Source of the DNA: Bacillota bacterium
GTDB lineage: Bacteria; Bacillota; Bacilli; Alicyclobacillales; Alicyclobacillaceae
DNA length: 8,491 nucleotides
Assembly: GCA_021820805.1 (NCBI GenBank)
Contig: JAKADF010000119.1
Location: 1 to 8,491 of the forward strand
Direction: 5' to 3'
Part shown: positions 1-6,748 of the stretch, piece by piece
Layout of the letters: each line of letters opens with the position of its first letter
Numbering within the stretch: the first letter of the stretch is position 1
Position numbers and translations under genes: made by a program
Notes under the pieces: generated by a model
The model's input: only the letters and a program-made list of their open reading frames with translations
What the model was told of the DNA's origin: nothing
The model's database searches: none

Positions 1-1
1 T

Positions 2-1282
2 GACAAGAAAGGAAAAGCTAAGGACACGTCTGGAAATACGCAGGCGGACGACGATGCATACGAACTGATTATGAAAGATAAGGAGCGGCTGCTGTCAATA
101 AATGAACCTTTACGGTTTATCTTTAGCCATTCTGCACTACGTGAAGGATGGGACAACCCGAATGTTTTTCAAATTTGCACCCTTAATGAAACTCGTTCGG
201 AAATTAAAAAGCGGCAGGAGATTGGCCGTGGGTTGCGTTTACCTGTGGATGAAACGGGAAGACGTGTTTTAGACCATCCATTGAACCGTGTGACGGTTAT
301 TGCAAACGAGAGTTATGACGACTTTGCACGTTCATTGCAAATGGAGATTGAAGAAGAGACAGGGGACACCTTTCCAAAACCGGACAATAAACGTGAACGC
401 AGAATTGTGCGTCGTCGACAAGACCTTCATGAGAACGAAGATTTCGCAGCATTGTGGAACAAAATTAAGTACAAAACACGGTATAAAGTTGAATACGATA
501 CTAAGGCTCTGATTACGCAAGCTGCAAAAGCCATAAAATCTATGCCAAGTATAGCAGCTCCGTCTATTCAAGCAGTCAAAAGCAGTGTAGATATCACAAA
601 AAAAGGTATAACAACACAAATGCTTAGCGTTCGACAGGAGCATGTTTCAGAAAGAGACAGGCAAGTCCCGGATTTAATTGGCTATATCCAGAGGCAAACA
701 GAGCTAACACGAAGCACAATTGCAGAAATTTTGATTCAATCTGAACGTCTGGACGACGTATTTATAAATCCACAGCAATTTTTGGATTTTGCGACACGAA
801 TGATTCGTGAAACATCTCGGAAATTGATGATTCAGGGCATCAGATATGAGTTAACAGGCGAGGAATACGAGATGTTAAAGAAATTTAAGGAAGATGGCAG
901 TGGGTTTGAAGAAGAGCTAAATCTATATGAGAATCGCATTGTTAAGGTTGATAAGTCAGTTTACGATCATATAGAGTTCGACTCAAATGTTGAATTTGAA
1001 TTTGCGAAGCAACTTGACTCAAGGAAGGATATTAGCTTTTTCGTGAAACTTCCTGGTTGGTTTAGGATTGATACACCAGTTGGATCATACAACCCAGATT
1101 GGGCCATTGTGAAACAAACTGAAGGAGAAAACATGAAACTTTATCTTGTGCGCGAGACAAAGGGATCTACGTACAAAGATGACCTGCGAGATAGTGAAAA
1201 GGCAAAGATTGAATGTGGCAAAGCTCACTTTAATCAACTTGACGTAGATTATGCGGTTGTAAAAAGTGCTCTTGAAGTTTGA
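2..1282 (+). CDS. res: Type III restriction endonuclease subunit Res, C-terminal part (5' end outside window)
   Basis: This is the ATP-dependent translocase/nuclease subunit of a type III restriction-modification system, which cuts DNA in complex with its Mod methyltransferase. The frame is already open at base 2, so the ATG at 71 is internal. Counting residues from that ATG, helicase motif V-like SALREGWDNP lies at about 21-30 and motif VI-like QEIGRGLR at 49-56, both typical of the SF2 motor of Res proteins. Near the C-terminus, NPDWAIV (Asp codon at 1097) and RETKG (Glu codon 1154, Lys codon 1160) form a PD-ExK nuclease site. The stop at 1280-1282 fits a natural C-terminus. The Walker A and DEAD-box half, and any mod gene, would lie to the left. 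The visible part is intact, with no frameshift. The family call is firm; only the specificity is unknown. Confidence 0.93.
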   Translation, partial: DKKGKAKDTSGNTQADDDAYELIMKDKERLLSINEPLRFIFSHSALREGWDNPNVFQICTLNETRSEIKKRQEIGRGLRLPVDETGRRVLDHPLNRVTVIANESYDDFARSLQMEIEEETGDTFPKPDNKRERRIVRRRQDLHENEDFAALWNKIKYKTRYKVEYDTKALITQAAKAIKSMPSIAAPSIQAVKSSVDITKKGITTQMLSVRQEHVSERDRQVPDLIGYIQRQTELTRSTIAEILIQSERLDDVFINPQQFLDFATRMIRETSRKLMIQGIRYELTGEEYEMLKKFKEDGSGFEEELNLYENRIVKVDKSVYDHIEFDSNVEFEFAKQLDSRKDISFFVKLPGWFRIDTPVGSYNPDWAIVKQTEGENMKLYLVRETKGSTYKDDLRDSEKAKIECGKAHFNQLDVDYAVVKSALEV

Positions 1283-1314
1283 TATCTATGCAGGAACTGT
1301 AAAAGCAGGTTACG

Positions 1315-1340
1315 GGAAGGACCCTTTTTTGGGCCCTTCT
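1315..1340 (+). terminator. Imperfect hairpin after res, possible terminator
   Basis: About 30 bases after the res stop, an AAGG-A-CCC arm pairs with GGG-C-CCTT across a loop of six T, with one A/C mismatch. There is no T-run after the 3' arm, so it is not a textbook intrinsic terminator. Its place just behind the gene is the main support. Confidence 0.4.
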
Positions 1341-1398
1341 AAGAATCATCCACAATTTTGTATTTGTATGGGTTTGATACACTTAGAGTAAGTATTTC

Positions 1399-1527
1399 AT
1401 GTCATTTTTATCGAAAAAAGAATTGAGGAATCTACGCCAAAAACTGCGTCTTCTTGCTGTACTGAGTTTTATAACTTTACAACTAGCACTCCTTTTGCTT
1501 GCCATTGTACTTCCTCCCTTTATGTGA
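1399..1527 (+). CDS. Possible small single-pass membrane peptide (42 aa)
   Basis: From an ATG at 1399 the frame encodes a basic N-terminal stretch of about 18 residues (several Lys and Arg), followed by an almost unbroken hydrophobic segment rich in Leu, Ala, Ile and Val (about residues 19-38), ending PPFM. A positive N-terminus before one membrane helix is a common shape for real small membrane proteins. Against it, no good ribosome binding site precedes the ATG, AT-rich intergenic DNA often gives such peptides by chance, and I recognise no family. It could also be the remnant of a larger membrane gene. No function is proposed. Confidence 0.25.
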   Translation: MSFLSKKELRNLRQKLRLLAVLSFITLQLALLLLAIVLPPFM

Positions 1528-1740
1528 GGCGTGAACAAGGAAATGCCAACCGTTTTTACATACCCATTGTACCTTCGGCACCATACAAACCGTCAATAAT
1601 TGGATATAACCATATTGCATCGCATTATAGACCACATTTCGATATTCCTGTTTGCAGACCTACAGTCACTTTGTGCTAAAGGATAAGGGGGGTTGTTCGG
1701 TTCATTCAAAATTGCGGATAAATAGAGGTGCGTACAACAA

Positions 1741-1754
1741 TATAAATATTTATA
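1741..1754. repeat. Perfect 14-bp AT-rich palindrome upstream of the cysteine hydrolase operon
   Basis: TATAAATATTTATA reads the same on both strands and lies about 80 bases before the start of the first operon gene. It could be an operator or part of a promoter, but AT-only palindromes arise easily by chance. Confidence 0.3.
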
Positions 1755-1835
1755 CTAAGCCTAGCAGACGAAAACTCTGTATACCCTTCGCATATATTGA
1801 GTTTTTAGGTTATTTCTAAAAGAGGAGAATACAAA

Positions 1836-2390
1836 ATGAAAAATACAGCTTTGATTCTTGTTGATATTCAAAATGATTATTTTCCAAAAGGTCGCAAGGA
1901 ATTGTATGAGACAAACAAAGCAGCTGTAAATGCAAGAAAAATACTCGATTTATTTAGAAGTGAACATTTGCCTGTTTTCTTTATTCAGCATATTTCTCTT
2001 GGGCCCGATGCGTCGTTTTTCTCTCCGGGTACTGTAGGAATTACAATTCACGAAACTGTTAAACCATATGAAGACGAACCGGTTATCGTAAAGCATTTCC
2101 CAAATAGCTTTCGTGAAACTTCGCTTCTCGAAAACCTTCGCAGCGCTGACATCGAAAACGTTGTCATATGCGGTATGATGAGCCATATGTGTATAGATGC
2201 TACCACACGGGCTGCCGCAGATTATGGATTTAACTGCACTGTTATTGAAGACGCCTGTACCTCACCAGATTTAACTTTCAAAGGACGGACTATATCAGCA
2301 GTCGATGTTCACGCCGTATTTATGGCGGCACTAAGCGGAACATATGCAACTGTTGAAACAATAGATGCTTTCTTGCAAAGGAGGAGATAA
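1836..2390 (+). CDS. Isochorismatase-like cysteine hydrolase
   Basis: The 184-residue protein has the full signature of the cysteine hydrolase (isochorismatase/nicotinamidase-like) superfamily: Asp10 in ALILVDIQNDYF, Lys86 in VIVKHFPNSF and the nucleophile Cys119 in GMMSHMCIDATTRAA, which form the usual Asp-Lys-Cys triad. The length is normal for a single-domain cytosolic member. Such enzymes hydrolyse amides or related bonds in small molecules; the substrate cannot be told from these motifs, and nicotinamidase or isochorismatase activity should not be assumed. The ATG at 1836 follows AGAGGAG with good spacing. The gene ends in AAGGAGGAGATAA, so its last codons carry the ribosome binding site of the next gene, which suggests one operon and translational coupling with the UGSC pair. 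Confidence 0.93.
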   Translation: MKNTALILVDIQNDYFPKGRKELYETNKAAVNARKILDLFRSEHLPVFFIQHISLGPDASFFSPGTVGITIHETVKPYEDEPVIVKHFPNSFRETSLLENLRSADIENVVICGMMSHMCIDATTRAAADYGFNCTVIEDACTSPDLTFKGRTISAVDVHAVFMAALSGTYATVETIDAFLQRRR

Positions 2391-2395
2391 CCGTC
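2378..2395 (+). promoter_or_regulatory. Strong ribosome binding site facing a non-standard start (GTC)
   Basis: AAGGAGGAG at 2378-2386 is a near-perfect Shine-Dalgarno sequence. Eight bases after AAGGAGG, where a start codon is expected, lies GTC at 2393, in frame with the downstream gene. The only other unusual candidates are ATA at 2387, overlapping the hydrolase stop, and CTG at 2426. In-frame codons from the stop at 2354 up to 2459 include no ATG, GTG or TTG. Confidence 0.6.
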
Positions 2396-3436
2396 AAATC
2401 TAATTCACTCACGGCCAATGATGCTCTGGATGCAATCGAGAAATTAATAGAGGGAGGTATGACCGACGGCCTTCCGGTCATACCCGCAACACCGGAGAAT
2501 ACCCGGAAGATGCTTGATTTTGCAGGACTAAATGGGCAGGAAATTTTAGCTGCAATCCCTGAGCGAGCACGCATATTGGCAGCTGAAAAGGTGGCTATTG
2601 CGGCTGTCATGGCTGGATGTAAGTCTAGTTACATGCCCATCGTCGCTGCTATCGTTCGGGCGATGGGGGATCCACGTTTTGGAGTGCATGGTCCCACTGC
2701 AAGTACGGCTGGTGCAGCAATCTTGACCATCGTTAATGGCCCGCTTGCTCATGAAGTTGGAATCAATGGAGGAGACAACCTATTCGGACCGGGGTTTCGA
2801 GCTAATGCGGCAATCGGCCGAGCAATACGCCTCGTTCTTATGAATTTAGCCGGTGCAAAGCCTGGGATTTTGGACCGTTCTACATTCGGCCATGCGGGAA
2901 AATATACGTATTGTATTGGAGAGCGAGAGGACCTAGCAGACCAAACGCTTGCAGAACTCCGTGGTTACGAAAGGCAGAAGAGCACCGTAACTGTTTTCGC
3001 GTGCGAAGGTACACGTCAAATTCGTGACGATAGGTCAAGGACGCCTGAACAGCTTCTAAGTAATATCGCTGCTGCCATGTCCGTGAGTGGGACAATGATT
3101 TTGGGTATGGATGGGGAATGCGTTGTCATCATCGGCCCTGAACATTGGTCCTTGCTAAAGGCGCATGGCTTTGGCAAACAAGAAATCCGGAAGTTTTTGT
3201 TTGAACACGCCGGTAGATCCCGGAGCGATCTTGAGGCTCTTCATTTTCCTGTGAGTAGGTTAGGAACTGGGGACTGGATTCCTCTTGTAACGGCGCCTGA
3301 ACACATTTTGCTTCTGGTTGGCGGAGGGGATGCAGGCAGATCTTCAGTATTCATACCTGGTTGGACAAATCGTGCGTCGAGTCAGGCTGTTACGCGTCCG
3401 ATTCTCGACCATGATGCTTGTGAAATTCAGTATTAA
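2393..3436 (+). CDS. UGSC-associated 'TDGLPVIP' protein of unknown function; start codon anomalous
   Basis: I know this family only as a conserved protein of unknown biochemistry that accompanies, or is joined to, UGSC-family proteins. Its hallmarks are visible: an N-terminal DALDAIEKLIEGGMTDGLPVIP block, a Gly-rich core (IVNGPLAHEVGINGGDNLFGPGFRANAAIGRA) and a C-terminal ILLLVGGGDAGRSSVFIPGW...VTRPI block. Cysteines fall at 54, 152, 182, 221 and 321, counted from the Met at 2459. No signal peptide or membrane helix is seen. The first normal start codon, ATG at 2459, is a poor choice: its GGGAGGT motif touches the codon and the conserved block begins before it. Starting at 2393 adds 22 residues beginning as (M)KSNSLTAND and fits the ribosome binding site, but requires GTC to initiate or a recent GTG-to-GTC change. 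The frame is otherwise intact. Confidence 0.8.
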   Translation, partial: VKSNSLTANDALDAIEKLIEGGMTDGLPVIPATPENTRKMLDFAGLNGQEILAAIPERARILAAEKVAIAAVMAGCKSSYMPIVAAIVRAMGDPRFGVHGPTASTAGAAILTIVNGPLAHEVGINGGDNLFGPGFRANAAIGRAIRLVLMNLAGAKPGILDRSTFGHAGKYTYCIGEREDLADQTLAELRGYERQKSTVTVFACEGTRQIRDDRSRTPEQLLSNIAAAMSVSGTMILGMDGECVVIIGPEHWSLLKAHGFGKQEIRKFLFEHAGRSRSDLEALHFPVSRLGTGDWIPLVTAPEHILLLVGGGDAGRSSVFIPGWTNRASSQAVTRPILDHDACEIQY

Positions 3437-3492
3437 AATAAAAGGCAAAAAATTGTTTTAAAATTATTTTATTTTGGGGAGGTGTACGCGAG

Positions 3493-4035
3493 GTGACATT
3501 TGTCTATCTAGACCCAACGGAGGCTCCTGTATCTCCGTCACGACAAGCTGCACAACGACCGAACCATTATAAGGATTGTGTGCTAGGCATCCTTGATAAC
3601 GGTAAAACGAATTCTAATAAATTTCTTTCATATATTGCAACTATGTTAAGAAGTCGATTGCAATTGAAAGAAGTCCTCACATTTCGAAAGCCTTCACCTT
3701 ACCGTACAGCGCCTGCCGATCTGCTTCAAGACATGGCAGCTCGCTGTCATCTTTTAATTACGGGAATTGGTGACTGAGGGTCTTGCAGTTCGAGCAGTTT
3801 GCTCGATGGACTGTTCATGGAGGACAAAGGAGTTCCCGCAGCAGTTATTTGCACAGAGGTGTTCACTGAAACAGCCTATGCGGTCGCCTCCGCACACGGT
3901 ATTCCGTACTATCCGTACGCGGTTGTTCCCCATCCGATTTCAATACGTACTGATACTGAGTTGAGTTCGATGGCAAATAGTGTAGCTGACAGGGTCATTA
4001 AATTATTAACTGAACAAATTAACCGGATAGAATGA
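3493..4035 (+). CDS. UGSC-family selenoprotein with in-frame UGA (Sec95)
   Basis: A GTG start at 3493, ten bases after GGGGAGG, opens a frame of 94 codons that meets TGA at 3775 and continues in the same frame to the stop at 4033-4035. Reading the TGA as selenocysteine gives 180 residues with the family's motif exactly placed: GIGD-U95-G-S-C98. Other blocks match UGSC proteins as I recall them: LGILDNGK (31-38), FRKPS (64-68), GVPAAVICTEVF (113-124) and VVPHPI (144-149). Both halves belong to one family and no frame change is needed, so two separate genes are unlikely. A SECIS-like hairpin follows the TGA directly. From memory, Cys relatives have a further Cys at the position of Ser101. The biochemical role is unknown; a Sec/Cys pair two residues apart suggests redox or nucleophilic chemistry. 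The rival explanation is a Cys-to-stop nonsense mutation. The gene is third in the operon, 56 bases after its partner. Confidence 0.85.
3775..3813 (+). promoter_or_regulatory. UGA selenocysteine codon plus bacterial SECIS-like hairpin
   Basis: After the TGA at 3775-3777, bases 3786-3789 (CAGT) pair with 3810-3813 (ACTG), and TCGAGCA at 3790-3796 pairs with TGCTCGA at 3800-3806. This gives 11 base pairs with a three-base bulge (TGG) on the 3' side and a GTT loop at 3797-3799. The loop lies 20-22 nt after the UGA and contains G-U, which agrees in position and loop content with the SelB-bound hairpins of bacterial selenoprotein mRNAs such as fdhF. All of it is within the coding frame, as expected for bacteria. 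Confidence 0.7.
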
Positions 4036-4062
4036 GTTTTTTAAAAAGGAATGTCAAACAAG

Positions 4063-4102
4063 TAGTAGGGGGCTTGTTAAGGGTACCTGGGGCCCTCTAC
4101 TA
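4063..4102. terminator. Strong inverted repeat after the UGSC gene, probable (bidirectional) terminator
   Basis: An 11-bp stem pairs 4063-4073 (TAGTAGGGGGC) with 4092-4102, with one G-T pair and an 18-base loop. A run of five T follows about ten bases later at 4113-4117. It sits between two convergent genes, the UGSC operon and the HD-GYP gene, where a shared terminator would be expected. The large loop and displaced T-run lower confidence. Confidence 0.5.
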
Positions 4103-4128
4103 TCACAATGGGTTTTTGCATCTCCTCT

Positions 4129-4177
4129 TCAAGGATGCCTAGTTTATAACCATCAAGGATGTCTAGTTTATATAACA
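4129..4177. repeat. Tandem duplication of a ~24-bp unit
   Basis: The unit TCAAGGATG(C/T)CTAGTTTATA followed by AACCA or TAACA occurs twice back to back, at 4129-4152 and 4153-4177, differing by one substitution and a small indel. It lies just beyond the 3' end of the HD-GYP gene. It looks like a simple slippage duplication. Confidence 0.6.
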
Positions 4178-4192
4178 TACATGGCAGATGGG

Positions 4193-5074
4193 TCAGGGGT
4201 TTAGAGCCAAGTCAGACTTATAAATATTTTCTGGGATAACTAAGTTTCTGTTGTTGCATAAACGTACCCAAGCGTTTACACAGGTTGGGTCAAAATGAGA
4301 ACCCGCTCCTTCCTTTATTGCTTGAAGAGCGTGTTCATGAGACAAAGGTTCTCGGTATGAACGGTGCGAAGTAAGGGCATCGTATACATCCGCTACAGCC
4401 AAGATTCTGGCAAGTAAGGGTATATCTGTTCCTTTTAGCCCGTCTGGATATCCGGTTCCGTCCCATCTCTCGTGATGATTCCGAATTACAGCCAGTTCCT
4501 CAGTCATAAATCCAATGTATCTGCACATTTCATACCCCAAGATTGGATGTTGTTCGATCACGGTACGTTCAATAGGTGTTAGCCTTCCAGGCTTGTTTAA
4601 AATGGCGCTTGGAATTTGAATTTTACCTACATCGTGAATAACACCGCCTCTAGCTAGTGCGCGCATTAACTCTGGTTCTACCTGCATCGTTTCAGCAAGT
4701 TGTAATGCGTATATTGCGACTCGAAAATTGTGGCCAGCGGTGTAAGCATCCTTTGACTCAGTTGCAATAATTAAGTTTTGCATACTGTTAGAGACTTGAA
4801 TACGGTTATATTCCATTGGGTCGGAACTGAAAATCTGGTGAAATGTTTGTGTCATAGACATGTTAGATTTGTACTGCAAGATGACACCGGAAAGTAAAAT
4901 AACCGTCGATGTGACGAGGATGAAATGGTAAAACCACCAAGAAAGTGTCCACATTATGGAGGTTACCATGACGAGTTCTGTGGATGAGAGTAATGCGGAT
5001 CCGAAAATGAAGGCGGCATGCATCGGAAAATGAGCAGTTCGGTACTGCTCAAAATATCTTGACGCAGCCAACAC
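4193..5074 (-). CDS. HD-GYP domain protein (putative c-di-GMP phosphodiesterase), 5'-truncated by IS
   Basis: The C-terminal two thirds is an HD-GYP domain, a metal-dependent phosphodiesterase family that degrades cyclic di-GMP. GHNFRVA (about 114-120), HDVGK (147-151), HPILGYE (176-182) and NHHERWDGTGYPDGLKG (199-215) supply the expected metal and substrate residues. Before it lie hydrophobic segments (about residues 18-65), so the protein was membrane-anchored. GTG at 5074 is the first possible start, but nothing like a ribosome binding site precedes it, and the same frame stays open and membrane-protein-like (ISPLNYAIGILTIGLY) up to 5181, where the insertion sequence begins. The gene has therefore lost its N-terminus and native promoter. 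The catalytic domain is intact; expression would depend on chance initiation or on transcription from the IS. The family call is firm, activity uncertain. Confidence 0.85.
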   Translation of the reverse strand: MLAASRYFEQYRTAHFPMHAAFIFGSALLSSTELVMVTSIMWTLSWWFYHFILVTSTVILLSGVILQYKSNMSMTQTFHQIFSSDPMEYNRIQVSNSMQNLIIATESKDAYTAGHNFRVAIYALQLAETMQVEPELMRALARGGVIHDVGKIQIPSAILNKPGRLTPIERTVIEQHPILGYEMCRYIGFMTEELAVIRNHHERWDGTGYPDGLKGTDIPLLARILAVADVYDALTSHRSYREPLSHEHALQAIKEGAGSHFDPTCVNAWVRLCNNRNLVIPENIYKSDLALNP

Positions 5075-5177
5075 GTATAGTCCGATGGTCAGTATACCTA
5101 TCGCATAGTTGAGGGGCGAAATGTCAACAGGGATGGAATTAGAAATTTCAGGGTGGATAAGCGAGATGACATTTAAT

Positions 5178-5181
5178 ATAA
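5178..5181. repeat. Probable target-site duplication ATAA, left copy
   Basis: ATAA directly abuts the left IS end and matches ATAA at 6792-6795 after the right end. Four AT bases can match by chance or by target preference. Confidence 0.6.
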
Positions 5182-5182
5182 C

Positions 5183-5199
5183 CCCGGATTTCGACGATT
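5183..5199 (+). repeat. Left terminal inverted repeat of the IS
   Basis: CCCGGATTTCGACGATT is the perfect reverse complement of 6775-6791. Confidence 0.92.
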
Positions 5200-5355
5200 A
5201 GGTGATTGAGGTCATTGACCGGAGCATGCTTTCAAGTATTTGGTGGATTTGTTAGCGATTACGTCGAAATTATGGTACGGAACTAGAGCAATGGACACAA
5301 TTTCCCCCTCCCCAAGCGGGGCTATGAACTCCACTTTTTCAGTTGGAAGAAAAGT

Positions 5356-6672
5356 CTACGTGGCGGCATGAAGCATGAGCAACGACCGATGCTTTGCATA
5401 TACGGGAAGACGAATGCTCCACTGGCGTGCATGACGAACCAGAATCCCAGGTAGATGGAATAGTCTTCGTCTGAGCCGTCCGGCAGTCCACTGGCGCACC
5501 CCTGGTTGAAGCACGACGTGCTTGTACAGCAGGAGTAGATTATACGCAAGCAGCTTTAGACCTTGCATCGCTTTGTTGGCATCGAAATTTTGGCTGGAGA
5601 ATTGGTCGATGGCGAACCCATATTTGGCTTCCTTGATGTGATTCTCAGCGTTACCACGAAAGTTATAGAAGTGCCATACATCCTCGCCGCTCCAGTCAAA
5701 CGTTGTGGCAATCGCCTCGTATTCCCAGAGCCAATCCGCACACAGGCACTCCTGTGGTTCAATGTCTAAGCGGCGCACAATCACGACCCGACGAGGCTTG
5801 TCCCAGGATGTTGCCTGATACATGATGGAAGCCACGTCGCAGTGCTCCCGGTCACTCTCTGTGATGCAGTGCCAGAGGAGATTTGGCGCTTGCGCCAACT
5901 GTGCGAGTCGCTTGGTCCACTTCAGTTTGATCACGTAGTCTCGCTTGTCTTGCTCCAATATCTGAAACACTTTTTCTCCGGTAAACCCTTTATCCATGCG
6001 GACGGCGCGAATGTTGACGCCATCGGGCAACTGGTCTTTCATCGCCTTGTAGAAATCCGCAAATCCATCGGATGTATGGGCGTCCCCAGAGCGCAACTCA
6101 TCATAGAGACAACAACCAGTGAGTGAATCAAACGCCAGCAAGGGATGGAAACTCGCTCGTCCGTGATGGTGTGGATTATATCCAACGGCGGACTGTTGCT
6201 GCGCACCATAAACAGTCTCTACAGAGGAGTCGATATCGACCACGATGCCCTGTCCTTTGGGGAGAAGTGACTTTAGGATTTGTCTATGCGCCGAACGTAT
6301 CGCTTTGATGCCAGTGTCGGAACCGAGCCGTTTCAGGTCCTTATACAACAGTGTCATATCGGGTAACTTCGGTAGATCCAACTTCAGCTTCAACAGGGGA
6401 TCTTGTTCGATGTCCTCAAAGTGGAAAATCCGTTCCTGACCCAGCAAGGAACCGAAAATGACCGTCAGAGCAATATCGTCCATGTGGAACTGGGTGTTTC
6501 TACCCTTGCGTAATCCATGTACCCAAAACTCCCTGTCAATACCCGTTCCCAAAACGAAATCTATGAGACCAGTTGCACCACCAAAGGAGGTGGCGGCATT
6601 CAGATCGTAGCGAGTATGTATTGTAGAGCTTTTCCGAGCGTATTGACTTCGTGTATGATTAGATTGTTTCAC
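5356..6672 (-). CDS. IS1380-family DDE transposase
   Basis: This gene encodes the enzyme that cuts and joins the IS ends. Numbering from an upstream ATG at 6729, Asp167 in VVDIDSSVETVYG, Asp246 in RMDKGFTG and Glu362 in NAENHIKEAKYGFAID form the DDE triad. The block YGAQQQSAVGYNPHHHGRASFHPLLAF (about 174-200) is characteristic of IS1380 transposases. I chose GTG at 6672 because AGGAAGGAG stands about ten bases before it. The resulting 438 residues match the usual family length, and the 19 residues added by the ATG at 6729 (457 in total) look unlike a transposase N-terminus. No frameshift or internal stop is seen, so the transposase appears functional. It lies alone within the element. Confidence 0.93.
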   Translation of the reverse strand: MKQSNHTRSQYARKSSTIHTRYDLNAATSFGGATGLIDFVLGTGIDREFWVHGLRKGRNTQFHMDDIALTVIFGSLLGQERIFHFEDIEQDPLLKLKLDLPKLPDMTLLYKDLKRLGSDTGIKAIRSAHRQILKSLLPKGQGIVVDIDSSVETVYGAQQQSAVGYNPHHHGRASFHPLLAFDSLTGCCLYDELRSGDAHTSDGFADFYKAMKDQLPDGVNIRAVRMDKGFTGEKVFQILEQDKRDYVIKLKWTKRLAQLAQAPNLLWHCITESDREHCDVASIMYQATSWDKPRRVVIVRRLDIEPQECLCADWLWEYEAIATTFDWSGEDVWHFYNFRGNAENHIKEAKYGFAIDQFSSQNFDANKAMQGLKLLAYNLLLLYKHVVLQPGVRQWTAGRLRRRLFHLPGILVRHARQWSIRLPVYAKHRSLLMLHAAT

Positions 6673-6748
6673 CCAAAAGGTGCTCCTTCCTAGCCAAGAT
6701 GTTGTTCTCGACAAACTCATCTTAGCCATACGGGGAGCGCCTTTTCAA

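Larger units (their letters stand above)
1283..1835. other. Intergenic region of about 550 bases
   Basis: No long gene is visible on either strand. The region holds a post-res hairpin, a candidate 42-residue membrane peptide at 1399-1527 and a perfect AT-rich palindrome at 1741-1754. The promoter of the operon starting at 1836 must lie here or upstream. Several TATA-like boxes occur at 1740-1756, but none has a convincing -35 partner at normal spacing. No riboswitch or T-box consensus was recognised. Confidence 0.6.

Noticed and set aside
1283..1835. Riboswitch or T-box leader before the cysteine hydrolase
   Set aside because: No recognisable conserved core or T-box sequence is present, and no terminator hairpin with a T-run stands just before the gene.
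3493..3777. Reading 3493-3777 as a complete 94-residue protein and 3799-4035 as a separate gene
   Set aside because: The two pieces share one frame and one family, and the TGA lies exactly at the UGSC motif. The TTG at 3799 has no ribosome binding site and would cut the motif away.
3767..3964. Overlapping frame encoding a cysteine-rich 65-residue peptide
   Set aside because: It is an out-of-frame shadow of the UGSC gene with no family resemblance and no suitable start signal.
5281..5355. C-rich/G-rich hairpin (CCCC-AAGC-GGGG type) near 5303-5323 as an IS terminator
   Set aside because: The stem is only four pairs around a short loop and has no T-run on either strand, so it is too weak to list.
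5563..6439. Several plus-strand open frames inside the IS
   Set aside because: They lie opposite the transposase gene, show no family motif and are explained by its codon pattern.
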